Positions 25,920-33,891 of a stretch of DNA of 64,000 bases are shown here, one piece after another (the first letter of the stretch is position 1; each line of letters opens with the position of its first letter). The stretch lies in NCBI RefSeq assembly GCF_900199705.1, contig NZ_LT904908.1, positions 1,313,243-1,377,242 of the forward strand, written 5' to 3'. The stretch is from Collinsella provencensis. Lineage in GTDB: Bacteria; Actinomycetota; Coriobacteriia; Coriobacteriales; Coriobacteriaceae. Made by a program: the position numbers and the translations under genes. Under the pieces are notes generated by a model. That model was not told the DNA's origin. It ran no database searches and saw nothing but the letters and a program-made list of their open reading frames with translations.

Positions 25920-26708
25920 ATGTTGGTTCAATCGCTTCTTATTTTCCTCGTGGCCGCTATTGGCTACAGCAACAGCGCCCTCGGCAGCTCGCTGCTCAGC
26001 CGTCCGCTGGTTCTGAGCGCCTTCGTGGGCCTCGTCCTCGGTGACCTCGAGACCGGCATCAAGGTCGGCGCCACCCTCGAGCTCGTGTGGCTCGGCGCCA
26101 TGGCCATCGGCGCTTCCAACCCGCCTGATATGACCTCCGGCACCGTCATCGGCTGCGGCTATGTTATCGCCACCGGCTCCGACATCGCTTCCGCCGTCGC
26201 CCTCGCCGTACCCGTGTCCATGCTCATGTCCATGGTGTGGAACTTCCTCATGGCGGTCCCCGGCCCCATGATGTCCGAAAAGGCCGACGAGTACGCTGCT
26301 CAGGGCAACCGCAAGGGCATGGAGCTCATGACCTTGGGCTTCTGCCTCCTGCAGATCGTCATCCTCTCCGCTCTCTGCGCTGCTGGTTTCTATGCTGGCA
26401 CCACCGCCGTCCAGGGCATCATCGACTCCATCCCCGAGTTTGTGAACACCGGTCTCAACTACGCCATGGGCCTCATCCCCGCCATCGGCTTCGCGATGCT
26501 CGTCCGCATGATCGTTGACAAGAAGACCGCTTGCTTCCTGTTCCTCGGCTTCCTGCTGGTTGCCTACGGCAACATGAACCTCATCGGCGTTGCCGCCGCT
26601 GGTGCCGTCATTGCCGCCGTGCTGGTGCTCAACGTCGGCTCCGGCTCCAAGGCCGCTGCTGGTGAGCCCGCGCTCGCCGTTGCCGATGATGACGACAACG
26701 AGTTCTAA
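25920..26708 (+). CDS. PTS mannose/fructose/sorbose-family EIIC
   Basis: A 262-residue membrane channel component of a mannose-family PTS. It opens with MLVQSLLIFLVAAIGYSNSA and contains the family block GLVLGDLETGIKVGATLELVWLGAMAIGAS, with about eight hydrophobic segments. The C-terminus is acidic (ADDDDNEF). ATG 25920 is chosen for GAGGAGAAC upstream. It works with IID (26757) as the permease; the sugar cannot be deduced from sequence. Confidence 0.93.
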   Translation: MLVQSLLIFLVAAIGYSNSALGSSLLSRPLVLSAFVGLVLGDLETGIKVGATLELVWLGAMAIGASNPPDMTSGTVIGCGYVIATGSDIASAVALAVPVSMLMSMVWNFLMAVPGPMMSEKADEYAAQGNRKGMELMTLGFCLLQIVILSALCAAGFYAGTTAVQGIIDSIPEFVNTGLNYAMGLIPAIGFAMLVRMIVDKKTACFLFLGFLLVAYGNMNLIGVAAAGAVIAAVLVLNVGSGSKAAAGEPALAVADDDDNEF

Positions 26709-26756
26709 TCCTCGACCGCACGATTGACTGATTTTCGCACTCCTAAGGAGGATGCA

Positions 26757-27608
26757 ATGACTAACGAAACCACCGCTGTCGCGCAGGCCGAGGCGCCGGA
26801 GCGCAAGCTTTCCGAGAAGGACCTTCGCAGCATTTTCTGGCGTTCCTGCATTTTGGACTGCCCCTGGACCTACGAGCGCCAGCAGAACATGGGTTACTCC
26901 TACGCCATGGTTCCCGCTATCGACAAGCTCTACGAGCAGGGCTCCGAGAAGCAGAAGCGCGCCTATGGTCGCAGCCTCGACTTCATGGCTGTCACCCCGC
27001 AGCTCTCCACGCTGCTCATGGGCATCAATGTCGCGCTTGAGGAGCGCAACGCTAACGACCCCGATTTCGACGACTCCACCATCGCCGCGGTGAAGACCTC
27101 CCTCATGGGTCCGCTGGCCGGCGTCGGCGACTCGCTCATCGCGAGCACCCTGCGCATTATCGCCACGTCCATCGCCCTGGGCTTCTCCCAGCAGGGCAGT
27201 ATCCTTGGCCCGATCCTCATGCTGCTCGTCTTCAACATCCCGGGCTTTGCCCTTCGTTGGTGGGGCGTGCACGCTGGCTACAAGTACGGCTCCGACATCA
27301 TCAGCGACGCTGCGTCCGGCGGCATCATGGAGAAGATCACCTATGCCGCGAGCATCGTTGGTCTTATGGCCATCGGCGGCATGATCGCAAGCTTCATCTG
27401 GTTCGATTCTTCGCTCATCGTCATCGGTTCCGGTGAGTATGCGACTTCGCTGCTCGAGTATCTTGAGATGATCATGCCCTGCCTGCCGCAGCTGCTGGTC
27501 TTCGGCATCATGTACTGGATCATGGGCAAGAACGTGAAGACCACCTGGGTTCTTCTGGGCACCATCGTGCTGAGCATCGCTGCCTTCGGTATTGTTTCCC
27601 TGTTCTAA
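26757..27608 (+). CDS. PTS mannose/fructose/sorbose-family EIID
   Basis: A 283-residue partner of EIIC. Family blocks include LSEKDLRSIFWRSC, NMGYSYAMVPAIDKLY, the conserved AVKTSLMGPLAGVGDSL and a C-terminal cluster of hydrophobic helices (about residues 200-283). ATG 26757 is set by the strong CTAAGGAGGATGCA upstream. It ends the operon and is followed by a clear terminator. Confidence 0.94.
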   Translation: MTNETTAVAQAEAPERKLSEKDLRSIFWRSCILDCPWTYERQQNMGYSYAMVPAIDKLYEQGSEKQKRAYGRSLDFMAVTPQLSTLLMGINVALEERNANDPDFDDSTIAAVKTSLMGPLAGVGDSLIASTLRIIATSIALGFSQQGSILGPILMLLVFNIPGFALRWWGVHAGYKYGSDIISDAASGGIMEKITYAASIVGLMAIGGMIASFIWFDSSLIVIGSGEYATSLLEYLEMIMPCLPQLLVFGIMYWIMGKNVKTTWVLLGTIVLSIAAFGIVSLF

Positions 27609-27665
27609 GGTTGCCTGGCAATCAACATAGCTGAGCGCGTTTTCAATGCGTGCTCGGTACTTCTG

Positions 27666-27700
27666 AAAGGTGTTCATCTTACGATGAACACCTTTTTCTT
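27666..27700 (+). terminator. Terminator of the BtpA-PTS operon
   Basis: Perfect 13-bp stem AAAGGTGTTCATC / GATGAACACCTTT with TTAC loop and a T-rich tail. Confidence 0.92.
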
Positions 27701-27773
27701 TTAAGGGCCCTCGATCTTGCGTCACGCGTCGCGCGAGGCGCCAGCCGAGGGCGCGCGGCAAGAACGTGCAGCA

Positions 27774-27843
27774 AACTTTGGGCTGTTTTTGGCCATTTGA
27801 TGCCCTTTCCAAGCCTTCAAACATCGAATAACAGCCCAAAGTT
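27774..27843. repeat. Family A inverted-repeat element, copy A1
   Basis: 17-nt arms (27774-27790 and 27827-27843, one mismatch) around a 36-nt centre. The distance from GGG to CCC is 58 nt, exactly as in copies A2 and A3, and the centres align without gaps. It lies in the 27701-28101 gap, which also contains a 16-nt direct repeat with one mismatch (27867-27882 and 27930-27945) and the operators of the ABC operon. Confidence 0.85.
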
Positions 27844-27996
27844 AGAGCCCTTCAAGAAGCAGGCCTGTGCGGAGGCGAGGCGAGCGGCTACCCGAAGCCG
27901 GGAATACGCCACAGAAGCCGAGCGGCCCCGTGCGGAGGCGGGGCGCACGGTTCAAGATAGGAGCGCCCGTCTTGAAACAAAACAGAAACAGCTTGA

Positions 27997-28014
27997 ACTT
28001 TATCAGAGTAAAGT
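27997..28014. promoter_or_regulatory. Dyad operator 1 of the amino-acid ABC operon
   Basis: Perfect ACTTTA-N6-TAAAGT. Same arms and spacing as the dyad at 28041; centres are 44 nt apart, about four helical turns, which would suit cooperative binding. Confidence 0.65.
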
Positions 28015-28040
28015 GTATCCTTCCAATCACGGTTAGAGAC

Positions 28041-28058
28041 ACTTTAGTTAAGTAAAGT
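28041..28058. promoter_or_regulatory. Dyad operator 2 of the amino-acid ABC operon
   Basis: Perfect ACTTTA-N6-TAAAGT, 44 nt upstream of the start codon; arms can be extended by one C/G pair to CACTTTA / TAAAGTG. Confidence 0.65.
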
Positions 28059-28101
28059 GCTTACCAAGAGTAACAAATAACCTTTAAGGAAAGGAACCAC
28101 C

Positions 28102-28977
28102 ATGAAGAAGTTCGAGTACAGCATTTCCCGCCGCGCTATGATGGCCACTGCCACCTCCGCCCTCCTGACTTGCACGCTCCTTGCCGGCTGCGGTGGAGCA
28201 CCCGCAGGAGGCGATGCGGGATCGGCAGGTTCCGCCCCTGCGGAGGCGACGGATACCTCCGCGGCAGCTACGGGCACGCTGATTGTAGGCTTTGACCAGG
28301 CGTATCCTCCCTACGGATTCGTAGGCGACGACGGCGAGTTCACCGGCTTCGACCTTGATCTTGCCCAGGCTGTCGCCGAAAAGCAGGGCTGGGAAGTCAA
28401 GCTCGAGCCCATCGACTGGGATGCGAAGGACAGCCTGCTCAACTCTGGCGCCATTAACTGCATCTGGAACGGCTTCACCATGGAGGGACGCGAGGGCAAC
28501 TACACCTTCTCCGATCCTTATATGCTCAACGCCCAGGTCGTGGTCGTGCGTGCCGACAGCGGCATCGCTTCGCTTGACGACCTCGCCGGCAAGACCGTCG
28601 TAACCCAGGTTGATTCCGCCGCCGAGGATGTTCTCGAGGGCGACCAGGCCGACCTCACTGCGACGTTCACCAGCCTCGAGACTATCGCCGAGTACAACAC
28701 TGCCTTCATGCAGCTCGAATCCGGCGCTGTTGACGCGGTTGCCTGCGACCTCTCCATCGCTCAGTACCAGATGGCCGCCAACCCCGACGCCTACGTCATG
28801 CTCGAGGACTTCCTCTCCGAGGAGAACTACGCCGTGGGCTTCAAGAAGGGTGACACCAAGACCGCCGACGCCGTAACCGAGTCGCTCAAGGCCCTGTACG
28901 AGGAAGGCACGGTTGAGGAGCTGTGCGAGAAGTATGCTGAGTACGGCCTCTCCTTCGAAAACTGGGTGCTTAAGTAA
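28102..28977 (+). CDS. Polar amino-acid ABC transporter, substrate-binding lipoprotein
   Basis: A 291-residue family 3 solute-binding protein. The N-terminus is a lipoprotein signal with lipobox LLAGC; an SRR pair before the hydrophobic core hints at possible Tat export. A low-complexity Gly/Ala/Ser linker follows, then the SBP_bac_3 domain (from about residue 53) with TLIVGFDQAYPPYGFVGDDGEFTGFDLDLA and the WDAKDSLLNSGAINCIWNGFTM pocket region. The YPPYGF element and a downstream Asp suggest binding of a polar or cationic amino acid, not settled by sequence. First gene of a binding protein-permease-ATPase operon; a hairpin after the stop may raise its level over the others. Confidence 0.93.
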   Translation: MKKFEYSISRRAMMATATSALLTCTLLAGCGGAPAGGDAGSAGSAPAEATDTSAAATGTLIVGFDQAYPPYGFVGDDGEFTGFDLDLAQAVAEKQGWEVKLEPIDWDAKDSLLNSGAINCIWNGFTMEGREGNYTFSDPYMLNAQVVVVRADSGIASLDDLAGKTVVTQVDSAAEDVLEGDQADLTATFTSLETIAEYNTAFMQLESGAVDAVACDLSIAQYQMAANPDAYVMLEDFLSEENYAVGFKKGDTKTADAVTESLKALYEEGTVEELCEKYAEYGLSFENWVLK

Positions 28978-28997
28978 TCACAGATAACAGGCAGAAT

Positions 28998-29027
28998 AAG
29001 GCGCTCGCGCAATAACGCGGGCGCCTT
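28998..29027 (+). terminator. Partial terminator after the binding-protein gene
   Basis: AAGGCGCTCGCG / CGCGGGCGCCTT, 12-bp stem with CAATAA loop and no long T-run. A second perfect 8-bp hairpin follows at 29032-29051. The rest of the gap to 29274 holds an imperfect 32-nt direct repeat (29103-29134 and 29197-29228, about 22 identities). Confidence 0.6.
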
Positions 29028-29274
29028 CCTGGGCTCAAAAGGGTTTGAGCCGGCGGGGATTATGGGGTCTAAGACGGTTGCCCGCTGCTCGGAAAAGGAC
29101 GCAAAATCTACCAGAGCATCGGACTCGCTTTGACCCGTAGTTTGCAGGGAATCCCCTCGGGGGTTAAAGTCGATTCTCCGCTGCATAAAAGGGTCTAAAA
29201 TCCACCAGGGCATTGCGCCCGTTTCAATTCGCAGCTCGTACGGGCAACGCAAGGAGAATGCAGAGGAGCAGACG

Positions 29275-29928
29275 TTGACCATCCAGACCATGTTTCAAAT
29301 GCTGGGCGAGGGCTTTTTCGTAAGCCTGCAAATTTTCGCGTTCACGCTGCTCGGCGCCCTGCCGCTCGGCATTCCAGTGGCGCTGCTCCGCATGAGCCGC
29401 TTCAAGATCGTGCGCGGCATCACGCGCTTTTACATCTCAATCATGCGCGGCACACCTTTGATGCTGCAGATGTTCGCCATCTACTTCGCGCCGTATTACG
29501 TTTTTGGCATCCAGCTCACGCCCAACAGCAAATGGCAGGCGACCATCGTCGCGTTCATCATCAACTACGCCGCGTACTTTGCCGAGATTTACCGTTCGGG
29601 CCTGCAGTCGATCCCGCGCGGCCAATACGAGGCTGCCGAGGTGCTCGGCTATTCTCGCTTGCAAACGTTTGTCTACATCGTGTTGCCGCAGGTAGTCAAG
29701 CGCATCATGCCCGCCATTGGCAACGAAGTCATCACCTTGGTTAAGGACACGTCGCTGGCGTTCGCCATCGGCGTGGGCGAGATGTTCTCCACGGCTAAGG
29801 CGCTCGTCGCATCTCAGGTGAGCATGATTCCGTTTGCCATTGCCGCGGCGATTTACTGGGTCTTTAACTTCTTGGTTGAGGTCACGCTCGGTCGTATTGA
29901 GAAGAAACTCGATTACTATCACGATTAA
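29275..29928 (+). CDS. Polar amino-acid ABC transporter, permease
   Basis: A 217-residue HisM-type permease with about five helices. The EAA loop that contacts the ATPase is EVLGYSRLQTFVYIVLPQVVKRIMPAIGNE (residues about 122-151), and RFYISIMRGTPLMLQMF is also typical. The TTG at 29275 is taken as the start because AGAGGAG lies 7 nt upstream; an ATG at 29290 is the alternative. It belongs with the binding protein at 28102 and the ATPase at 30106. Confidence 0.93.
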   Translation: MTIQTMFQMLGEGFFVSLQIFAFTLLGALPLGIPVALLRMSRFKIVRGITRFYISIMRGTPLMLQMFAIYFAPYYVFGIQLTPNSKWQATIVAFIINYAAYFAEIYRSGLQSIPRGQYEAAEVLGYSRLQTFVYIVLPQVVKRIMPAIGNEVITLVKDTSLAFAIGVGEMFSTAKALVASQVSMIPFAIAAAIYWVFNFLVEVTLGRIEKKLDYYHD

Positions 29929-29941
29929 GTTTGCGTTTATT

Positions 29942-30017
29942 AGGCTTGCGCCTGCAAAGCAGGCTTGCGTTTGCACGTGAGGCTTGCGCTTGCAAAGCAG
30001 GCTTGCGTTTGCAAAGG
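29942..30017. repeat. Four-copy 19-bp tandem repeat
   Basis: Units 29942-29960, 29961-29979, 29980-29998 and 29999-30017 share AGGCTTGCG(C/T)(C/T)TGCA with variable ends. The array sits between the permease stop and the ATPase start. The unit contains TTGCG/TGCAA-like words able to form alternative hairpins. Copy number may vary between strains. Confidence 0.88.
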
Positions 30018-30105
30018 GTTCGCCAATCGTCGGAATGGCGAATCGCCTTCGGTTTTCGTTGAGAGGGCGGGCTTCCATTCGGGTCCGCTGAGGAGGGCAA
30101 ATCCC

Positions 30106-30867
30106 ATGTCGGTTGTTTCCATACAAGACGCTCGTAAGGCTTTTGGCGGCACCGAGGTACTGCGCGGAATCACGCTCGAGGTGCCGCGCGGCGAGGTCGT
30201 GGCGATTATCGGCCCGTCGGGTGGCGGCAAGTCAACGCTGCTGCGGTGCATGACGCTGCTTGAGCGACTCGACGGCGGCAGCCTGTCATACGGCGAGGTC
30301 ATCGCGGCGGAGCAGGGGGCCGATGGGCGCACGCATTACGCCAAGCCCGACGTGCTCAAGCAGGCGCGTGGTTGCTTTGGGCTTGTATTCCAAAATTACA
30401 ATCTGTTCCCGCACTACACGGTGCTCAAAAACATCATGGATGCACCGCTGCGCGTGCAAAAACGCCCGCGCGCGGAAGTCGAAGCCCAGGCGCGCGAACT
30501 CATTGCGAAGATGGGTCTTGCAGGCTGCGAGGACAAGGTACCCTGTCAGCTTTCGGGCGGACAGCAGCAGCGTGTGAGCATTGCCCGTGCGCTCGCGCTC
30601 AATCCCGAGGTGCTCTTCTTTGACGAGCCCACGAGTGCGCTCGATCCCGAACTCACCGGCGAAGTTCTGCGCGTCATCAAGGCATTGGCTGCCGAGCAGA
30701 TGACCATGGTGGTGGTCACGCACGAGATGGGCTTCGCGCGCGAAGTCGCCGACCGTGTGGTGTTCATGGACGGCGGCGTGATCGTGGAGGAAGGACCCGC
30801 AGCACAGGTTATCGACACGCCACGCGAACAGCGTACGCGTGAGTTCCTTGCGCGTATGGATGGTTAG
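30106..30867 (+). CDS. Polar amino-acid ABC transporter, ATPase
   Basis: A 253-residue HisP/GlnQ-type ATPase. Walker A is GPSGGGKST (about residues 35-43), the signature is [16 protein letters not shown], Walker B is [15 protein letters not shown], and the switch histidine lies in [26 protein letters not shown] 30106 follows TGAGGAGGGC; the frame stays open upstream through the 19-bp repeats, where no start signal is seen. Energises the importer formed with the two preceding genes. Confidence 0.95.
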   Translation: MSVVSIQDARKAFGGTEVLRGITLEVPRGEVVAIIGPSGGGKSTLLRCMTLLERLDGGSLSYGEVIAAEQGADGRTHYAKPDVLKQARGCFGLVFQNYNLFPHYTVLKNIMDAPLRVQKRPRAEVEAQARELIAKMGLAGCEDKVPCQLSGGQQQRVSIARALALNPEVLFFDEPTSALDPELTGEVLRVIKALAAEQMTMVVVTHEMGFAREVADRVVFMDGGVIVEEGPAAQVIDTPREQRTREFLARMDG

Positions 30868-31010
30868 CGGCAGCTCGGGGTCTGATGGTCGTTAGCCGCT
30901 TGGGTCCTGACGACAAGCGTCCGCTTCACGCACGAGCCGACAACTGGGCAACTGCCCGTAATACGGCGGTCAACCGGCAAGCAGCGCGCGAAATTATCAA
31001 GTCGGCAATC

Positions 31011-31044
31011 GGGCAACCGCTCGTAATTCAACGGGCGGTTGCCT
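31011..31044. terminator. Hairpin between convergent ABC ATPase and TPR genes
   Basis: 14-nt arms GGGCAACCGCTCGT / ACGGGCGGTTGCCT with one mismatch, one G-T pair and a 6-nt loop. There is no T-run on either strand, so it may be a weak bidirectional terminator or a REP-like element. The 30868-31104 gap holds nothing else I can name. Confidence 0.4.
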
Positions 31045-31104
31045 GTCACGTGCGACTTGGCGGCAGCCCATGGCTAGGCGGCCATTTGGCCATTACCTAC
31101 AACT

Positions 31105-33513
31105 CTAGTCGTGCGCCTCAAGCGACCATGCAACAGCGGCGAGAACGTCGCGGCAGTTGGAAGGCCCGTCGAGCGTCGACAGGAAACGCGTGAGATTTTC
31201 CGCTGCAGACAGGAAGCCACCATCTACCAGCTCGATTGCAGCTTTTGCCGCATGCTCTCCCAGCGTGGGAAGCGGTGCCACGGGAATACCCTCGGCACGC
31301 AGCATCGACTCGGCAGCGTCGCGCGTAGGCGGCTGCGCAATATGGTTGTCGCGCATGAGCTCCGCCATCTCGTCCGCCGCGGCAGAGCCAAACGGGCTGT
31401 TGGGATGCACCAGAACGTAGCAGGCCAAACCGAGCTCCGGCTCTCCCGCTTGCCAGAGCACAAAGCCCAAGCGGTAATATCCAACCGCAATGTCCTGCGG
31501 AACGCTTGCGAACTTGAGGCCCTGGATGAGCGCCTTGGCTGCATCTTCGGCTCGGTTGAGCTCGTTAAACGTGAGCGCGAGCGAGTGCCATGCCGAGAAC
31601 GTGGTGGGCGCGTATTCGACGCATTCCTGCCCCAGGCGCAACGCATCTTCGAAGTTTCCGAGCTCACGCATTGCACGGGCGAGCGCCGTGCGCGCATCAA
31701 ATGCCGAATCGGGCATCTTGCGGAATCGAACGGGTTCAGCAGGCGCAGAGCCATCCTCGTCAGCGCCGGCCATCACACGCGAGACCATATTGGCGCAGTA
31801 TAAAAGCTGACGGTTGTCATCCTCGAGCATATCCGCAGCTTCATAGGCCGAAATGATGTCGGTAAGGCCGGGAATCGCCGACGGATCGCTGGGGTCGAAG
31901 GCATCCAGGATTTCATGGAGACGATCGCGCAGGGTATCGTCGGACGTTCCGTAGATGTCGAGGTCGCAAACGCGGTTTGCATGCACGTACGCCGCGAGCG
32001 CCTCGGGCAGTTCGCGCGTGTCGTACTCCATCTTCGGACGAGGGCCCAGGGCAAATTGCACGAGCTCGATCGGCTCAAGGCCGCCGTCTTTGCCAAACGA
32101 GACGGTTTGCTCCACGGGCTCGAGTGCGGCAAGAATATCTTGCGCCGTAAGGCTGGCTTCCTGCAGTTTTTTGTTCTTTACGAGCGGCACGACCTTCATG
32201 GTGAACATTTGGCGGCTCAGCGTGAGCGAGAGCAGCGGTGTGCCGGTTGCCGTGCGCTCATGCAGCGTGATGCGTGCGCGGATGATGCCCACGCCCGAGC
32301 CGAAGGCAACGCTCGCCAGCACGGCGGCAAAACGCATGGCGTATGCGGCGCGTACCTGGGCGGGCGAGAACTCGCCCATGGCGGGGAAGGCGCCTGTGGC
32401 GGGTAGCGACGCATGGACCTCGAAGGTGCCCGCGCGCACCTCACTGTCAAAGTTGTACAGGAAGTTGAACGGTGCAAGAACACGTTCGGCGGCAGCGGCA
32501 AAGCGCGTGCGCACATCCCACTCTCCACCGCGTGCGCAGGTGGCTCCGTGCATGGTTGCAAACAGGTTTTTGTCGTTGCAGGCAAGCATGAGCTTGGGAA
32601 TGGCGTCCATAAAGCGCGTGAATGTGGCGTAGAAAGCGGCGACGCACGTCTCTTCGGAGAGTGCGCTCAGCTTGGGCGACACGCCGTCCGTGCTCAGTGC
32701 GTTGTTGACAAAGACAAGGCGGTTGAGCGTTCCCTCGATTGCCTGCAGCGTATCGACCTCGTCGTCGGTCATCTCGCTGTAGTCCGTTGCAGTCCAGAAC
32801 AGGTTGGTTGAGGAAAGACGGCGCAGCTCGACATCGTGTTGGGCGGCGATGAGGCGCACGCGCTCTGATCCCAGACACATAAGCTCGCGTGCCGCAAAGC
32901 GCTCAAATGCCGAACCGTTCTCGTCCATGCCGCGGAAGGTGAGCGCGTCAAGTGCGTCGGGATAAGACGCACGGCGGAGGTCGTCGAGCACGTCGGCTAC
33001 CGAGCGCCACGGATTTGTTTCACCGCGCTCGAGTGGGAACTGGTAGAACTGCAGGAACGATACGGCAAGCGTGAGGTCGATGTCCATTTCCTCGTCTGCG
33101 TAGGGTCCCATATCGGCGGCGGGAGCGACGAACGCGAAACGGTTGTTGTTCAGGGGATTTTGGCGATACCGCGAAACCGCCACGGGGCTACCGCCCAGGC
33201 AGGAGAAGACCTCACCGGAACCTGGTTGGCTGGGGTGGTTGCGGATGTGCACCTCGGGCGTGGTGTCGGGCTCAGCGAGCAGGGGGCCATCGCAGGCATG
33301 TGCGTCACCACCGCGGATGAGGCATGCAAGCACCTTGACGCGTCGCGCGCCCACGACTTCCACGAGGTATCCCATGCTTTCCGTGGGAGCGGGCGAGATG
33401 TTTGTGGTGATGCCGAAGGTACGCCCCGCATTCTGGCCGGGCAGGGGTTTGAGTTCGTGTATGCGAGAGAGAAGCGGCAGCTTGATCTCGGGTTTTTCGG
33501 TGCTCTGCGCCAT
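31105..33513 (-). CDS. Large TPR-containing protein, unknown function
   Basis: An 802-residue soluble protein that I do not recognise as a named family. The C-terminal third contains tetratricopeptide-like helices, most clearly ALARAMRELGNFEDALRLGQ and AWHSLALTFNELNRAEDAAK, then GYYRLGFVLWQAGEPELGLAC. The N-terminal and middle parts (1-600) show no signal peptide, membrane helix or catalytic motif that I can identify. ATG 33513 follows GAGGAAACC; the frame is open further upstream across a 45-bp tandem repeat but lacks a start signal there. TPRs suggest a protein-binding scaffold. Divergent from the FusA2-like gene. Confidence 0.82.
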   Translation of the reverse strand: MAQSTEKPEIKLPLLSRIHELKPLPGQNAGRTFGITTNISPAPTESMGYLVEVVGARRVKVLACLIRGGDAHACDGPLLAEPDTTPEVHIRNHPSQPGSGEVFSCLGGSPVAVSRYRQNPLNNNRFAFVAPAADMGPYADEEMDIDLTLAVSFLQFYQFPLERGETNPWRSVADVLDDLRRASYPDALDALTFRGMDENGSAFERFAARELMCLGSERVRLIAAQHDVELRRLSSTNLFWTATDYSEMTDDEVDTLQAIEGTLNRLVFVNNALSTDGVSPKLSALSEETCVAAFYATFTRFMDAIPKLMLACNDKNLFATMHGATCARGGEWDVRTRFAAAAERVLAPFNFLYNFDSEVRAGTFEVHASLPATGAFPAMGEFSPAQVRAAYAMRFAAVLASVAFGSGVGIIRARITLHERTATGTPLLSLTLSRQMFTMKVVPLVKNKKLQEASLTAQDILAALEPVEQTVSFGKDGGLEPIELVQFALGPRPKMEYDTRELPEALAAYVHANRVCDLDIYGTSDDTLRDRLHEILDAFDPSDPSAIPGLTDIISAYEAADMLEDDNRQLLYCANMVSRVMAGADEDGSAPAEPVRFRKMPDSAFDARTALARAMRELGNFEDALRLGQECVEYAPTTFSAWHSLALTFNELNRAEDAAKALIQGLKFASVPQDIAVGYYRLGFVLWQAGEPELGLACYVLVHPNSPFGSAAADEMAELMRDNHIAQPPTRDAAESMLRAEGIPVAPLPTLGEHAAKAAIELVDGGFLSAAENLTRFLSTLDGPSNCRDVLAAVAWSLEAHD

Positions 33514-33610
33514 GGTTTCCTCGTTTCGTCTAACTGGTTGTCCATAGCATACCAGCCCGTCAGGACAAGCTGCATGGTGGGCGCTGTTTGTTTTGGGAAT
33601 GGCCTGACCC

Positions 33611-33694
33611 GCCTTGCTCTGTGGCCAATTCGGCTTTTTGCCTGCGACCCATCCTGCCTTGCTCTGTGGCCAATTCGGCTTTGACCTGCGACCT
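33611..33694. repeat. Two-copy direct repeat, period 45 bp
   Basis: The stretches 33611-33637 and 33656-33682 are identical over 27 nt, and similarity continues to about 33694. It lies in the 378-bp divergent gap between the TPR protein and the FusA2-like gene. The unit contains the palindrome TGGCCA and may be a duplicated regulator site. Confidence 0.85.
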
Positions 33695-33891
33695 GCCCCT
33701 TCGTCGGCGCTTTTTCCAAGGTTGCGTCTGTACCGTCCAACCCGTTGCTTGCCGCGCCTACCGATATGCGTGCATGGACGAGCGCCCGTGTGGGTAATGT
33801 CGAGGCATACGGCTGTCGTGCGAGGTTGCACAGGGCACCTCGTCACGCGTTTCGGCACGGCGCGGTTCGTGCTGGGAAAGGGAGGTGTCCC

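Noticed and set aside
24525-27839. A minus-strand open frame of about 1100 codons
   Set aside because: Antisense to the BtpA-PTS operon, with the same shadow composition; no family motif.
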